64,000 bases of DNA, taken from positions 2,418,001-2,482,000 of the forward strand of contig NZ_CP180351.1 in NCBI RefSeq assembly GCF_048006345.1, given 5' to 3'. Every line of letters starts with the position of its first letter. Position 1 is the stretch's first letter. Under the pieces are notes generated by a model, which worked only from the letters and a program-made list of their open reading frames with translations, had not been told where the DNA came from and ran no database searches. Made by a program: the position numbers and the translations under genes. Below are positions 33,956-41,704 of this stretch, piece after piece. The stretch is from Marivita sp030148515 (GTDB taxonomy: Bacteria > Pseudomonadota > Alphaproteobacteria > Rhodobacterales > Rhodobacteraceae).

Positions 33956-34407
33956 TGTGACCGCGCCGCCACTGCGTCGAGCAACCCGTCGGCATAGCGT
34001 TCGATCAAGGCCAAGGCCCCATCGAAATCCCGTGTGAAGTAAGGGTCAGGCACATGGGTGGCGGTCGTGTCTGGTGCAAAATCGGTGAACAGAGACACGC
34101 GGTCCGCAGGGCCAAAGGCCGTAAGATCGGCCATGTTTTCGGCATCCATCGCAATGATCAGGTCAAATGCGCCAAAATCTGCGGGGGACACCTGCCGCGC
34201 CCTGAGCGTCGACAGGTCATAGCCCTTGGCGTGGGCGGCGGTCTGCATCGGACCATAGGGCGGTTTGCCCAAATGCCAGGTCCCTGTGCCCGCGCTGTCC
34301 AGTGTGAGCTCCAGTCCCCGGGCCGCAGCCTTGGCGCGAGTCACCGCTTCGGCGGTGGGCGAACGGCAGATATTGCCCAGACAGACAAAGAGGATACGGT
34401 GGGTCAT
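33943..34407 (-). CDS. Low-molecular-weight protein-tyrosine phosphatase
   Basis: A 154-residue LMW-PTP. The P-loop is FVCLGNICRSPTAEAV (Cx5R with Cys9 and Arg15) and the acid loop is VPDPYFTRD near residue 120, both at their usual places. Stand-alone members act on phosphotyrosine or on protein arginine phosphate in the cytoplasm; no tyrosine kinase is nearby. It is divergent from cobB across 44 bases. Confidence 0.93.
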   Translation of the reverse strand: MTHRILFVCLGNICRSPTAEAVTRAKAAARGLELTLDSAGTGTWHLGKPPYGPMQTAAHAKGYDLSTLRARQVSPADFGAFDLIIAMDAENMADLTAFGPADRVSLFTDFAPDTTATHVPDPYFTRDFDGALALIERYADGLLDAVAARSHQEL

Positions 34408-34451
34408 GCCCGTGACTTAGTCGGTTGCGGACTGCTCGAAAAGGGGAAGCG

Positions 34452-35147
34452 ATGCGACGGATCGACAGGATCGTCATTCTGACCGGGGCCGGGATATCTG
34501 CGGAAAGCGGGCTGGGCACGTTCCGCGACGAGGGAGGTCTGTGGGCGCAGCACCGGATTGAGGATGTTGCCACACCAGAGGCTTTTGTGCGCAATCCCGA
34601 CCTCGTACACCGCTTCTATAACGCGCGTCGGGTTCAGGCGGCAGCGGCTCAGCCGAACCCGGCGCATCACGCGCTGGCGCGGCTGCAAGCCGATTTTCCC
34701 GGCGACGTCCTGCTGGTCACCCAGAACGTAGACGGCCTTCACGAAAAGGCCGGCGCGCGCGCGATCCACATGCATGGCGAATTGTCCCGAGCCCTCTGCG
34801 CCGCCTGTGAGCATCGCTGGGATGCGCCAGCCGAGATGTCCGTCGGAGAGCCCTGCCCTGTCTGCGACAAACCAACGGCGCGTCCGGACATCGTCTGGTT
34901 TGGCGAAATCCCCTATCACATGGAACAGATCATCGAAGCCCTTCAGACCTGCGATCTGTTTGCCGCCATTGGCACCTCAGGCCAGGTCTATCCGGCAGCC
35001 GGTTTCGTCGAAGAGGCGCGCATGGCAGGGGCGGCCACGGTCGAGTTGAACCTGCGGGACAGCGACATGTCGTACGCCTTTGAAGAGCATATCGTGGGAC
35101 CGGCCAGCAAGACGGTCCCCGCATGGGTGGACCGCCTGCTGGCCTGA
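34452..35147 (+). CDS. cobB: NAD-dependent protein deacylase, sirtuin class III
   Basis: A 231-residue sirtuin. The NAD loop is LTGAGISAESGLGTFRDEGG, the catalytic His is in HMHGELS, and four zinc-ligand Cys occur as CAAC and CPVC. FYNARR (Tyr-xx-Arg) is the class III signature for succinyl/malonyl lysine, so desuccinylase activity is likely besides deacetylation. In this metabolic setting it would control acyl-CoA-driven lysine acylation. The ATG at 34452 follows AAGGGGAAG. Confidence 0.93.
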   Translation: MRRIDRIVILTGAGISAESGLGTFRDEGGLWAQHRIEDVATPEAFVRNPDLVHRFYNARRVQAAAAQPNPAHHALARLQADFPGDVLLVTQNVDGLHEKAGARAIHMHGELSRALCAACEHRWDAPAEMSVGEPCPVCDKPTARPDIVWFGEIPYHMEQIIEALQTCDLFAAIGTSGQVYPAAGFVEEARMAGAATVELNLRDSDMSYAFEEHIVGPASKTVPAWVDRLLA

Positions 35148-35152
35148 ACAGA

Positions 35153-35638
35153 TCAGCTGCCGGAGCCGTGGTTCATGCCGCCGTGACCGTGGTTCATGCC
35201 GCCATGGTCCTGCCGTTCCAGATCGACCGGAACCTCGACCACAACGTCGCCTGCTTTTTCAAAGGTCAGGGTGACGGTGACCGTGGCGCCCTGCTCCATA
35301 GGGGCGTTCAACCCCATGAGCATGACGTGCTTGCCTCCGCGCTGCATGGCGATCATGCCGTCTGCCGGCAACTCGAAGCCTTCCTCGACATGCACCATGC
35401 GCATGACGCCGTTTTCGCCTTCAAGGTGGGTGTGCAATTCGGTGCGGGCCGCGGCGTCGGAGGAGGCAGCGATCAGGCGATCTGCCTCGCCGGAGTTCTT
35501 GATCATCATGAATGCCGCCCCGGATTTCGCCATGGGTGAGGCAGAGCGCGCATAGGCGTCTTCGATGGTGATTTCTGCAAAGGCAGGCAGGACAGAGGCA
35601 AGGGCAACGGCCCCTGCGATAAGGGTTGTTTTGAACAT
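35153..35638 (-). CDS. Copper chaperone PCu(A)C
   Basis: A 161-residue periplasmic protein with a signal peptide (cleavage after LPAFA). The Cu(I) site of the family (H-M-x10-M-x21-H-x-M type) is visible as ELHTHLEGENGVMRMV and GGKHVMLMG. It delivers copper to the CuA centre of cytochrome oxidase. The C-terminal tail (about 144-161, DHGGMNHGHGGMNHGSGS) is an additional His/Met-rich segment that could hold extra copper. It is followed upstream in the same strand by a small exported protein. Confidence 0.93.
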   Translation of the reverse strand: MFKTTLIAGAVALASVLPAFAEITIEDAYARSASPMAKSGAAFMMIKNSGEADRLIAASSDAAARTELHTHLEGENGVMRMVHVEEGFELPADGMIAMQRGGKHVMLMGLNAPMEQGATVTVTLTFEKAGDVVVEVPVDLERQDHGGMNHGHGGMNHGSGS

Positions 35639-35679
35639 AGACGTGATCTCTTTTGTTTGAAGTCAGGATATTGGGACGT

Positions 35680-36030
35680 TCAAACCAAAGACGGTGGCCC
35701 TCGTGCCTGCGCTGACTGGACCTCGGCAGAGACTCTGCGATGCGTGGTCTGTGGCAGCGACACACCCTGCCACTGCGCAACCCAGAGCGCCTGCGCACCC
35801 TCTGCCCAAACATCGGCAAAGAAGGCCAGAGCGTAGTCGGGGCAGATCATCACCCCGCCCGTTGGCTCTCCGTTTTCGTCCACGAGGATGTGGATCGGGC
35901 CGGTGCCGGTACAGATCTCCATCGTGCCGACGGCAGGCGGTTGCCCACGGGCAGCCGCAAACTGCACGCTGGTGAACCCGATCAGCAGCGCCAGTCCAAG
36001 AACGGTGATATGCCGAAGCCACAAAGCCAT
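35680..36030 (-). CDS. DUF2946-like small exported protein
   Basis: A 116-residue protein with an N-terminal hydrophobic signal or anchor (about 5-28). MEICTGTGPIHILVDENGEP followed by MICPDYALAF resembles DUF2946 proteins, which carry a Cys pair and lie beside copper genes. Here it is 41 bases upstream of PCu(A)C on the same strand, so the two are likely co-transcribed and the protein may assist copper handling. The start at 36030 has no strong ribosome site. Confidence 0.7.
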   Translation of the reverse strand: MALWLRHITVLGLALLIGFTSVQFAAARGQPPAVGTMEICTGTGPIHILVDENGEPTGGVMICPDYALAFFADVWAEGAQALWVAQWQGVSLPQTTHRRVSAEVQSAQARGPPSLV

Positions 36031-36071
36031 AACGCCTAGGTAACGACCCTGTCCGACCTCACAAGGCGACA

Positions 36072-36115
36072 AAAGGAAACAGCCCCGCGCGGGAACCCGT
36101 GCGAGGCTGTCTGAC
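36072..36115 (-). terminator. Terminator of rpmB
   Basis: On the minus strand ACAGCCTCGCACGGG and CGCGCGGGGCTGT form a long hairpin followed by TTTCCTTTTG, just downstream of the rpmB stop. Confidence 0.75.
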
Positions 36116-36132
36116 TTTTAAAGCGAAAAGGA

Positions 36133-36423
36133 TCAGGCCTGAGCGGCTTGTGCCTTTGCGATCTCTTTCTTGACCTTCAGCGCATTGGCCGACAGTTCGG
36201 TGTCCTTGGCTTTCGCAAGGAACTTGTCGAGACCACCACGGTGATCGACGCTGCGCAGCGCGTGCGCAGAGATGCGCATCTTGATGCCACGGCCCAGAGT
36301 CTCAGACTGCAGGGTCACGTCATTCAGGTTCGGCAGGAAACGCCGACGTGTCTTGTTGTTGGCATGGCTGACATTGTTGCCAGTCATCGGGCCTTTACCG
36401 GTCAGTTCGCAAACACGCGACAT
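36133..36423 (-). CDS. rpmB: 50S ribosomal protein L28
   Basis: A 96-residue L28. The typical start MSRVCELTGKGPMTGNNVSH and RRRFLPNLNDVTLQSETLG are present, followed by the alphaproteobacterial C-terminal extension. It is part of the large ribosomal subunit. It is a single-gene unit with its own promoter and terminator. Confidence 0.97.
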   Translation of the reverse strand: MSRVCELTGKGPMTGNNVSHANNKTRRRFLPNLNDVTLQSETLGRGIKMRISAHALRSVDHRGGLDKFLAKAKDTELSANALKVKKEIAKAQAAQA

Positions 36424-36514
36424 GGGTTCATCCTCGTTCTATCAGAGGCAGAAGACGGCTCTTCCGCCAATATCAAAGGGCGCCGACTGGCAGCGCCCGG
36501 AATCTCGTTGGCTG

Positions 36515-36543
36515 TCCTTAGAGGGATGCGGGAAAGGCGTCAA
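36515..36543 (-). promoter_or_regulatory. Candidate rpmB promoter
   Basis: On the minus strand TTGACG (36538-36543) and TAAGGA (36515-36520) are 17 bases apart, about 90 bases before the rpmB start. The -35 is good, the -10 weak. Confidence 0.4.
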
Positions 36544-36624
36544 GTGGGGCCTTGCGGGAAAACCGGGAGTCCGCCCCAGGTTCGGGAACTTTATGTCGAA
36601 CCGCGTGCCGCGGTCCGACAGGTT

Positions 36625-36872
36625 GGGGGCCTTGCCCCCCTGCCGCGCAAGCGCGGCATTCCCCCCAAGGTATTTTTGAAACAGAGAATAAAGGAAATCT
36701 TAACCCGACTCGCGTTGACTTGAGTGGCGGTACAGGCGGAGGCGCCGATGACCGTAAACAGAGAAGCCCCCTGTTGCATTGCGCAGGGGGTGGACCGCCC
36801 CGGTTTCTTCTCTGTTTTACAAATACCTCGGGGGAGTCGCCCAACGGGCGACGGGGGCAGCGCCCCCAAAAC
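36625..36872. repeat. Composite inverted-arm intergenic element
   Basis: The gene-free stretch 36424-36932 holds, besides the rpmB promoter, a large modular inverted repeat. Each side has a GGGGGC/GCCCCC hairpin, a second GC hairpin, then a CCCCC-[AG]AGG-TATTT core and AACAGAGAA. The core arms (36662-36688 and 36808-36834) match at 24 of 27 positions in inverted order. The centre contains another hairpin (CCCCCTG...CAGGGGG). Overall form parallels the element at 4.7 kb. Several open frames cross it but none has coding character. Confidence 0.7.
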
Positions 36873-36932
36873 GGCTTGGATGGCCAAAGGCCATGCAAGC
36901 TCAAACCGTTGCACCGCAGGCGCGCTTTTGGT

Positions 36933-37925
36933 TCATGCGGCAGGTGGGGTTCTCCCCTCGAGCTGTGCCAACACTTCATCCGCCGCCTGACTTGGGGTCT
37001 TTGCCCCGTCTTCCACAGCGCGTCCCAGCGACCGGACGAGCCCTTTCAAAGGTTCCCGATCCAGCCGCGCCAGCAAGGATTGCTTCAGTTCCGCTTCGAA
37101 CCAGAATCGCGCCTGTTCAGCACGGCGGGCGGCGAAATGACCGTGTTCGCGGCGCCAGTCTGCTAGGCTCCGCATCTCTTCCCATGCTTTCGCCAAACCG
37201 GTGTCTTCCAGCGCAGAAACCGTCATCGCCTTGGGAAATCCTTCAGGGTCCTGCGGCCGCTTGCGCAAGAGGCGCAAGGCACCCGCGTAATCCGCACAGG
37301 TGCGGGTTGCGGTGGCCTTCAGATCGCCATCGGCCTTGTTCACAAGGATGATGTCCGCCATCTCCATGATGCCGCGCTTGACGCCCTGCAATTCGTCGCC
37401 CCCTGCAGGTGCCAGCAACAGAAGGAAGAGGTCGGACATTTCCGCCACCACGGTTTCAGACTGCCCCACGCCTACGGTTTCGATCAGCACCAGGTCAAAG
37501 CCAGCAGCCTCGCAGAGGTCGATCGCCTCACGTGTGCGCCGCGCCACGCCACCCAGATGGGATTGCGACGGCGATGGGCGGATAAACGCGTTGGGGTCGC
37601 GCGACAGGCGCTCCATCCGGGTCTTGTCGCCAAGAATCGACCCACCGGAGCGCGCAGAGCTGGGATCCACGGCCAGCACCGCCACCTTGAGCCCCTGCGC
37701 TGTCAGCATCATGCCAAAGGTTTCGATGAAGGTGGATTTACCCACGCCGGGCGTGCCGGAAAGCCCGATACGCAGCGCTTCACGGCCGTGACCTTTGAGC
37801 CGGTCGAACAGCACCAGCGCATCAGCCCGATGATCGGCACGTCCGCTTTCCACCAGTGTGATCGCCCGCGCCAGTGCGCGACGTTCCCCGGCAAGGATGC
37901 GGGTGGCCAGATCGTCGATGTCCAT
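36933..37925 (-). CDS. meaB: Methylmalonyl-CoA mutase-associated GTPase MeaB
   Basis: A 330-residue G3E-type GTPase. Walker A is GLSGTPGVGKSTF (about 54-66), followed by AVDPSSARSGGSILGDKTRM, ETVGVGQSE (switch region) and NKAD (base recognition). It loads and protects the B12 cofactor of methylmalonyl-CoA mutase. The mutase itself is not in the window. The ATG at 37925 fits the family N-terminus; an in-frame ATG upstream lacks support. Confidence 0.94.
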   Translation of the reverse strand: MDIDDLATRILAGERRALARAITLVESGRADHRADALVLFDRLKGHGREALRIGLSGTPGVGKSTFIETFGMMLTAQGLKVAVLAVDPSSARSGGSILGDKTRMERLSRDPNAFIRPSPSQSHLGGVARRTREAIDLCEAAGFDLVLIETVGVGQSETVVAEMSDLFLLLLAPAGGDELQGVKRGIMEMADIILVNKADGDLKATATRTCADYAGALRLLRKRPQDPEGFPKAMTVSALEDTGLAKAWEEMRSLADWRREHGHFAARRAEQARFWFEAELKQSLLARLDREPLKGLVRSLGRAVEDGAKTPSQAADEVLAQLEGRTPPAA

Positions 37926-37988
37926 GCGCGGGGCTCCGTCTTGGTCTGGCGGCACATGTGCCATGGGCCGACCGGCCAAGTAAACCCG

Positions 37989-38540
37989 TCAGCCCAGTCC
38001 GCCGGGTCCGTGTTTGAGGATCACCGGCACCACCAGTTCCTCTTCGTCGATCAGATGGCGGTTGAGTATCGCCCGAAAGCTGAGCAGGTCTTCGCGAAAC
38101 TTACCGGGTTCCGTTTTCCCCTGGATCACCGCATTGGCCCCATCGGCAAAGCGGTTGAGCAGACCGTCCATCGCGTGGTGATCGGAATCGAGCAGCTCAA
38201 ACCCCTTGTTCAGGATCGGTTCCCGCGTGGCCAGTACTGGAAAATAATGGTGGTCTTCGATCTGATGATGCCCGTGCAGGTTCTGCAGGAGCATCGACCC
38301 ATAGCGCGAGAGCTTCGCGGCATGGGTCTGCGCGTCAATTTTGCGGTCCACGGCTTGTTCCGCGTCATCAATAAGGGCTGCCATCAGCCGACGGAACATC
38401 AGGTGCCGATCCAGCCAGAACGCCACCAGCCCTGCGAAATTGTTGTGCTCAGGCCATGTCTCGCGAGGGAAATCCTGCAACAAAACGCGCAGCGCGTCTG
38501 GTAACTGATCGCGAGTGTCGAGTTTGAGCGTCTGGTCCAT
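37989..38540 (-). CDS. Hemerythrin-domain protein
   Basis: A 183-residue four-helix protein with His and Glu/Asp at di-iron positions: HNNF and DRHLMF in helices 1-2, HGHHQIEDHHYFP, DSDHHAM and NRHLIDEEELVVPVI. Such proteins bind O2 or NO or serve in iron-sulfur repair. The start behind AGGAGGTGCCC is very strong. It lies 48 bases downstream of the universal stress protein and probably shares its FNR-type promoter. Confidence 0.9.
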   Translation of the reverse strand: MDQTLKLDTRDQLPDALRVLLQDFPRETWPEHNNFAGLVAFWLDRHLMFRRLMAALIDDAEQAVDRKIDAQTHAAKLSRYGSMLLQNLHGHHQIEDHHYFPVLATREPILNKGFELLDSDHHAMDGLLNRFADGANAVIQGKTEPGKFREDLLSFRAILNRHLIDEEELVVPVILKHGPGGLG

Positions 38541-38588
38541 GGGCACCTCCTGTCGGGCAGGAGGTGCAGTGCGCGCCCGGAATGTCAA

Positions 38589-38996
38589 TCAACGCAAGAC
38601 ATGAACCGAGCAATTTGCATGGCGCACCACATGGGTCGCCGTTGATCCAAGCAGCAGTGTCTGCATTCCGGGGCGGTGCGAGGCGATGACGATCAGGTCG
38701 CTGCCCTGCTCCTCGGCGTAGTCGAGAATGGAGCGCCCGGAATGGCCAGAAATCACCACCGAATTGGCCCCGATCTCTGCCGCCAGCCGCGCCAGTTCGG
38801 TTTCGATCCCTTTACGCGTGGCGCTCAGGATATCAGCAGAAATGTAGCTGATCGCATAGCTGGGCATGGCCTCCACGACATGCAGCAGCGTGATCGTGGC
38901 GCCTTCGGCAGACAGCGACTTGGCAATGTCGAGCGCCTGCGCAGTGCGGTCGTCTTCATTATCAAGCGCAATGGGTACGAGAATGTTCGAATACAT
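38589..38996 (-). CDS. Universal stress protein (UspA family)
   Basis: A 135-residue single UspA domain. It starts MYSNILVPIALDNEDDRTAQ and ends with the ATP-binding LGSTATHVVRHANCSVHVLR (G-x2-G-x9-G-like, with the STA/HVV variant). Cytoplasmic; role in stress or oxygen-limited survival. GGGAGGGGACCC lies before the ATG. The promoter region has an FNR-type box at 39055-39068 and a TATCCT -10 (39027-39032). Confidence 0.92.
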   Translation of the reverse strand: MYSNILVPIALDNEDDRTAQALDIAKSLSAEGATITLLHVVEAMPSYAISYISADILSATRKGIETELARLAAEIGANSVVISGHSGRSILDYAEEQGSDLIVIASHRPGMQTLLLGSTATHVVRHANCSVHVLR

Positions 38997-39054
38997 GGGT
39001 CCCCTCCCTTTCCTCAGGATGGGACAAGGATAGCCGTGTTGGGAGTGCTGCACT

Positions 39055-39068
39055 TTGATCCGCATCAT
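39055..39068. promoter_or_regulatory. fnrL box: FNR/FnrL-type box before the usp-hemerythrin operon
   Basis: TTGATCCGCATCAT differs from TTGAT-N4-ATCAA at one position. On the minus strand the box centre is about 41 bases before the start point predicted by TATCCT (39027-39032), the classic class II activation geometry. It suggests low-oxygen induction of the operon. Confidence 0.72.
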
Positions 39069-39110
39069 GTCCCCACCAGGTTTGCAAACCCGGTCGGGAC
39101 ATTTGCAAAC

Positions 39111-39956
39111 TCAGGACACGTTGGGTTCGCCCTGCAATCCCAACAGTTTGCGGAAGCCCGTCCAATACCCCGGAAGACGGGGCGGTTCCTGAAGCTGCGG
39201 CAGCGCCTCATCCGCCCAGCGGGACATGCGGCGCTGGGTGAAGTCGCGGCCCCAGTCAAGATAGGCTTGAGCGTCGTTCGGGCGCAGACGGCAGGCGGAC
39301 CCGACCAGACCCACCAGCGTTTCCGGGGCCGAGTACCATTCGTCCTGAATGCCGGTGACCTTGGCTTGCAAGAACGGCCCGACCCAACGCATCAGCGCCT
39401 TGTCCGAGAACAGCAGCAGCATCTTGCCCATCTCTTCACGGCTGTAGTGGATCAGCGGCGGGAAGGTGTCGAAGAAAAGCGCCTTGCCATCCAGATAGGC
39501 GAAATTTCGGATCGACGGATGAAAGCCGATGCGGGTGTCGAACTGGTCGGCGTTGTTCCAGAAGGTCGCGATCACGTCGCCTGCAGCCTCCATCATCTGG
39601 AGCGTTTCGTCGGCGCTGGCAGTCTGCATCTGCGGGCGCATCATGCTGTCCGAGGGCAGCGCCTCCTGCACGATCACGGGAATGCGGGTGCCGTCCATGT
39701 CGAGCAGATGGAATTCGGTTTGTGGCAGGGCGACCCCGGCTTGGTTCAAAGCGGCGACGTAATCGTCATGGCATTGCGCAAGCCGGTCGAGCGCGGCCTG
39801 ATCCCGCAACCCGCGATAGACCTTGATCACCTTGTCCGAGAACGGGCCGGATGCCGGCCGGAATGGCGCGCAGAAATAGCCAAGTTTGGACACGGTCTGG
39901 CCCCGCGCGGCACCGTCGGCGCGGATCACGGCTTTCAGGGCGTCGAGGTCGGTCAT
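39111..39956 (-). CDS. Conserved protein of unknown function (DUF6206-like)
   Basis: A 281-residue soluble protein that I think belongs to DUF6206, with features reminiscent of kinase-like folds (DKVIKVYRGLRDQAALDRLA, FHLLDMDGTRIPVIVQEALP, DTRIGFHPSIRNFAYLDGKALFFDTFPPL). There is no complete HxDxxxxN motif, so catalysis is doubtful. No signal peptide. It lies 30 bases downstream of the ParA-like gene on the same strand, so the two may act together. Confidence 0.75.
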   Translation of the reverse strand: MTDLDALKAVIRADGAARGQTVSKLGYFCAPFRPASGPFSDKVIKVYRGLRDQAALDRLAQCHDDYVAALNQAGVALPQTEFHLLDMDGTRIPVIVQEALPSDSMMRPQMQTASADETLQMMEAAGDVIATFWNNADQFDTRIGFHPSIRNFAYLDGKALFFDTFPPLIHYSREEMGKMLLLFSDKALMRWVGPFLQAKVTGIQDEWYSAPETLVGLVGSACRLRPNDAQAYLDWGRDFTQRRMSRWADEALPQLQEPPRLPGYWTGFRKLLGLQGEPNVS

Positions 39957-39986
39957 GGCGCAGGCTCCTTGGTCGGGTGCCCTGCC

Positions 39987-40628
39987 TTACCCGTTTGCCA
40001 GCACCTGTGCCACCTCTGAGGTGAGCGCATCCACCTCGGCCTGTGCGGGTGTCTTGCGGCCTTCGGCGGCGCCCCGGCCCTGACCCAGCGCCTCGGCATA
40101 GATCACCCGGTTGGCGAGCGTCGCTTCCGCGATGCGGGCCATCAGCTTTTCCGCAGCCACGGCCACTTCGACTCCGAGACGGGTGTTCTGCCGTGCGCGA
40201 TTGAGAACGATGATCGCTTCTTTGTCTTCGCGCCGCGCAAGATCCAGTACACCCTCGGTGGCCCAAAGGTCCACATGGCTGACGCTGACCGGCACAACCA
40301 CAAGATCAGCCACACGCAAGGCGGGGCGCAGATCGCTATCAGCCTTGGGCGGCGTGTCGATGATGACAATGTCGTTCTTCTCGGACAGCTTGCGCACCTC
40401 GTAGGTGATGCCCCATGCCGAAGACGTGGCGAATTCCAGCCCATCCACCGGCCCGGATTCTGTTTCCAGCCGGGTCATGAACCAGCGCCCTAGGCTGCCC
40501 TGCGGGTCGATGTCGACAAGCGCCACACGCTTGCCTTGACGCAGAAAGCCAATGGCGAGGTTGGCGGAAACGGTGGTCTTGCCAGAGCCGCCTTTTTGCT
40601 GAGCAACTGTAATGACGTGGCCGGACAT
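39987..40628 (-). CDS. ParA-family ATPase
   Basis: A 213-residue deviant-Walker ATPase. The P-loop is QQKGGSGKTTVSANLA with the signature Lys, Walker A' is DIDPQGSLGRWF, and Walker B is VIIDTPPKAD. It is short, without a DNA-binding N-terminal extension, as in orphan ParA proteins that position protein cargo. No parB or parS is nearby. It is probably coupled with the DUF6206-like gene downstream. Confidence 0.9.
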   Translation of the reverse strand: MSGHVITVAQQKGGSGKTTVSANLAIGFLRQGKRVALVDIDPQGSLGRWFMTRLETESGPVDGLEFATSSAWGITYEVRKLSEKNDIVIIDTPPKADSDLRPALRVADLVVVPVSVSHVDLWATEGVLDLARREDKEAIIVLNRARQNTRLGVEVAVAAEKLMARIAEATLANRVIYAEALGQGRGAAEGRKTPAQAEVDALTSEVAQVLANG

Positions 40629-40723
40629 GGTCTGTTCCTTCAATTCGTGCCGAGGGTACAGGGTTATTGTGCAGGTGCAGCATAAAAATTGCCACACCCC
40701 CGGCAGATGATAGGATGAGTCAC

Positions 40724-41203
40724 ATGAAATCACCCATTCGCCCCACCGATGACGATGCGCTCAGCTTGGCACGCGACCTGATGGCAGGCGCGCGCTTTGC
40801 GGCTTTGGCCTATATGGATATGGCGGATAGCAGCCCAATGGTGAGCCGTGTGGCACTGGTTTCGGGGCCGGATGGCATGCCTCTCAGCTTGATGTCGGAT
40901 CTCAGCCATCACAGCGCTGCATTGCAGCATAATCCCGTGTGTTCGCTGTTGATCGGCGAACCGAAAGGCAAGGGGGACCCTCTTATGCATCCTCGGTTGA
41001 GCCTGAGGGCGGAGGCCCAATTCATCCGACATGGCGAGCCTGAACACACCGCTTTGGCCAAGGCATTCCTGTCAAAACAACCGAAAGCCAAGCTTTACAT
41101 CGGGTTCGCGGATTTCGCGTTGGTGCGATTCACGCCGCTGGGCGCGCATCTGAATGGCGGATTCGGCAAGGCGTATGTGCTGAACGCGGATGATTTGTCG
41201 TGA
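40724..41203 (+). CDS. HugZ-family pyridoxamine 5'-phosphate oxidase-like protein
   Basis: A 159-residue split-barrel protein (LMAGARFAALAYMDMADSSP, PMVSRVALVSGPDGMP, LSLRAEAQFIRHG, LYIGFADFALVRF). HugZ-type proteins bind FMN or heme and aid heme use; short single-domain forms are common in this group. ATG 40724 is preferred because AGGA lies eight bases before it; ATG 40715 adds MSH. The stop is two bases before a REP-like palindrome. Confidence 0.85.
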   Translation: MKSPIRPTDDDALSLARDLMAGARFAALAYMDMADSSPMVSRVALVSGPDGMPLSLMSDLSHHSAALQHNPVCSLLIGEPKGKGDPLMHPRLSLRAEAQFIRHGEPEHTALAKAFLSKQPKAKLYIGFADFALVRFTPLGAHLNGGFGKAYVLNADDLS

Positions 41204-41204
41204 C

Positions 41205-41230
41205 GGTGCGTGAGATCACGCACCCTACGC
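41205..41230. repeat. REP-like palindrome, family A, copy 5
   Basis: GGTGCGTG-AGAT-CACGCACC with the right tail CTACGC, exactly between the convergent stops of the HugZ-like and DUF4864 genes. The TAG stop of the latter lies inside the tail. Confidence 0.88.
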
Positions 41231-41641
41231 CGCAAGCTCTGGCGCTTGCAGGATTTGCACCCCGGCGATGCGCCATTGACCGTCGATCATCTGCATCCGG
41301 TAATCAAGGTAGTGCAGATTGCCCGCCGCATCGGTGAGGATCACCGTCTGGTAAATCCCACCCGCGATGGCGCGCAGATCACCGAAAGTCACGCTTTCCG
41401 GGCGCCAGACCATCGGATAGCCCTGCTGCACCATCGCGCCGAAATTTTCAGGCGTGCGGAAGATGTTGCGGATGTTCGGGGCGGCAAAGGTAAAGGCAGT
41501 GCCGAAATCGTCCTGCAGGAAAGCGTCGATCTGACTTTGGATCGTCGTTTCGATACCGGGTTCGGGCGCAAGAACCTCCTGCGCCCAAAGCGAGCCTGTC
41601 ATCGAAAGGGCAAGGGCCAGCCCGGTGATGAGTTTGCGCAT
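41225..41641 (-). CDS. Exported DUF4864 protein
   Basis: A 138-residue protein with a signal peptide (MRKLITGLALALSMTGSLWA, cleavage before QE). The mature part fits DUF4864, an NTF2-like fold: IQSQIDAFLQDDFGTAFTFA (helices) and strand-rich TDAAGNLHYLDYRMQMIDGQ and WRIAGVQIL. It would be periplasmic. No partner is evident. The start at 41641 has GAGGTGACCCC upstream. Confidence 0.85.
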   Translation of the reverse strand: MRKLITGLALALSMTGSLWAQEVLAPEPGIETTIQSQIDAFLQDDFGTAFTFAAPNIRNIFRTPENFGAMVQQGYPMVWRPESVTFGDLRAIAGGIYQTVILTDAAGNLHYLDYRMQMIDGQWRIAGVQILQAPELAA

Positions 41642-41704
41642 GGGGTCACCTCTCGTTGCTGTACGAAAGGTAGCGCGATTCATGCGCCCGGCAAAATGCC
41701 CGGT

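Noticed and set aside
36591..37351. Open frames of 88-204 codons in the rpmB-meaB gap
   Set aside because: They are translations of the GC hairpins of the repeat element, extending into antisense of meaB; no domain and no start signal.
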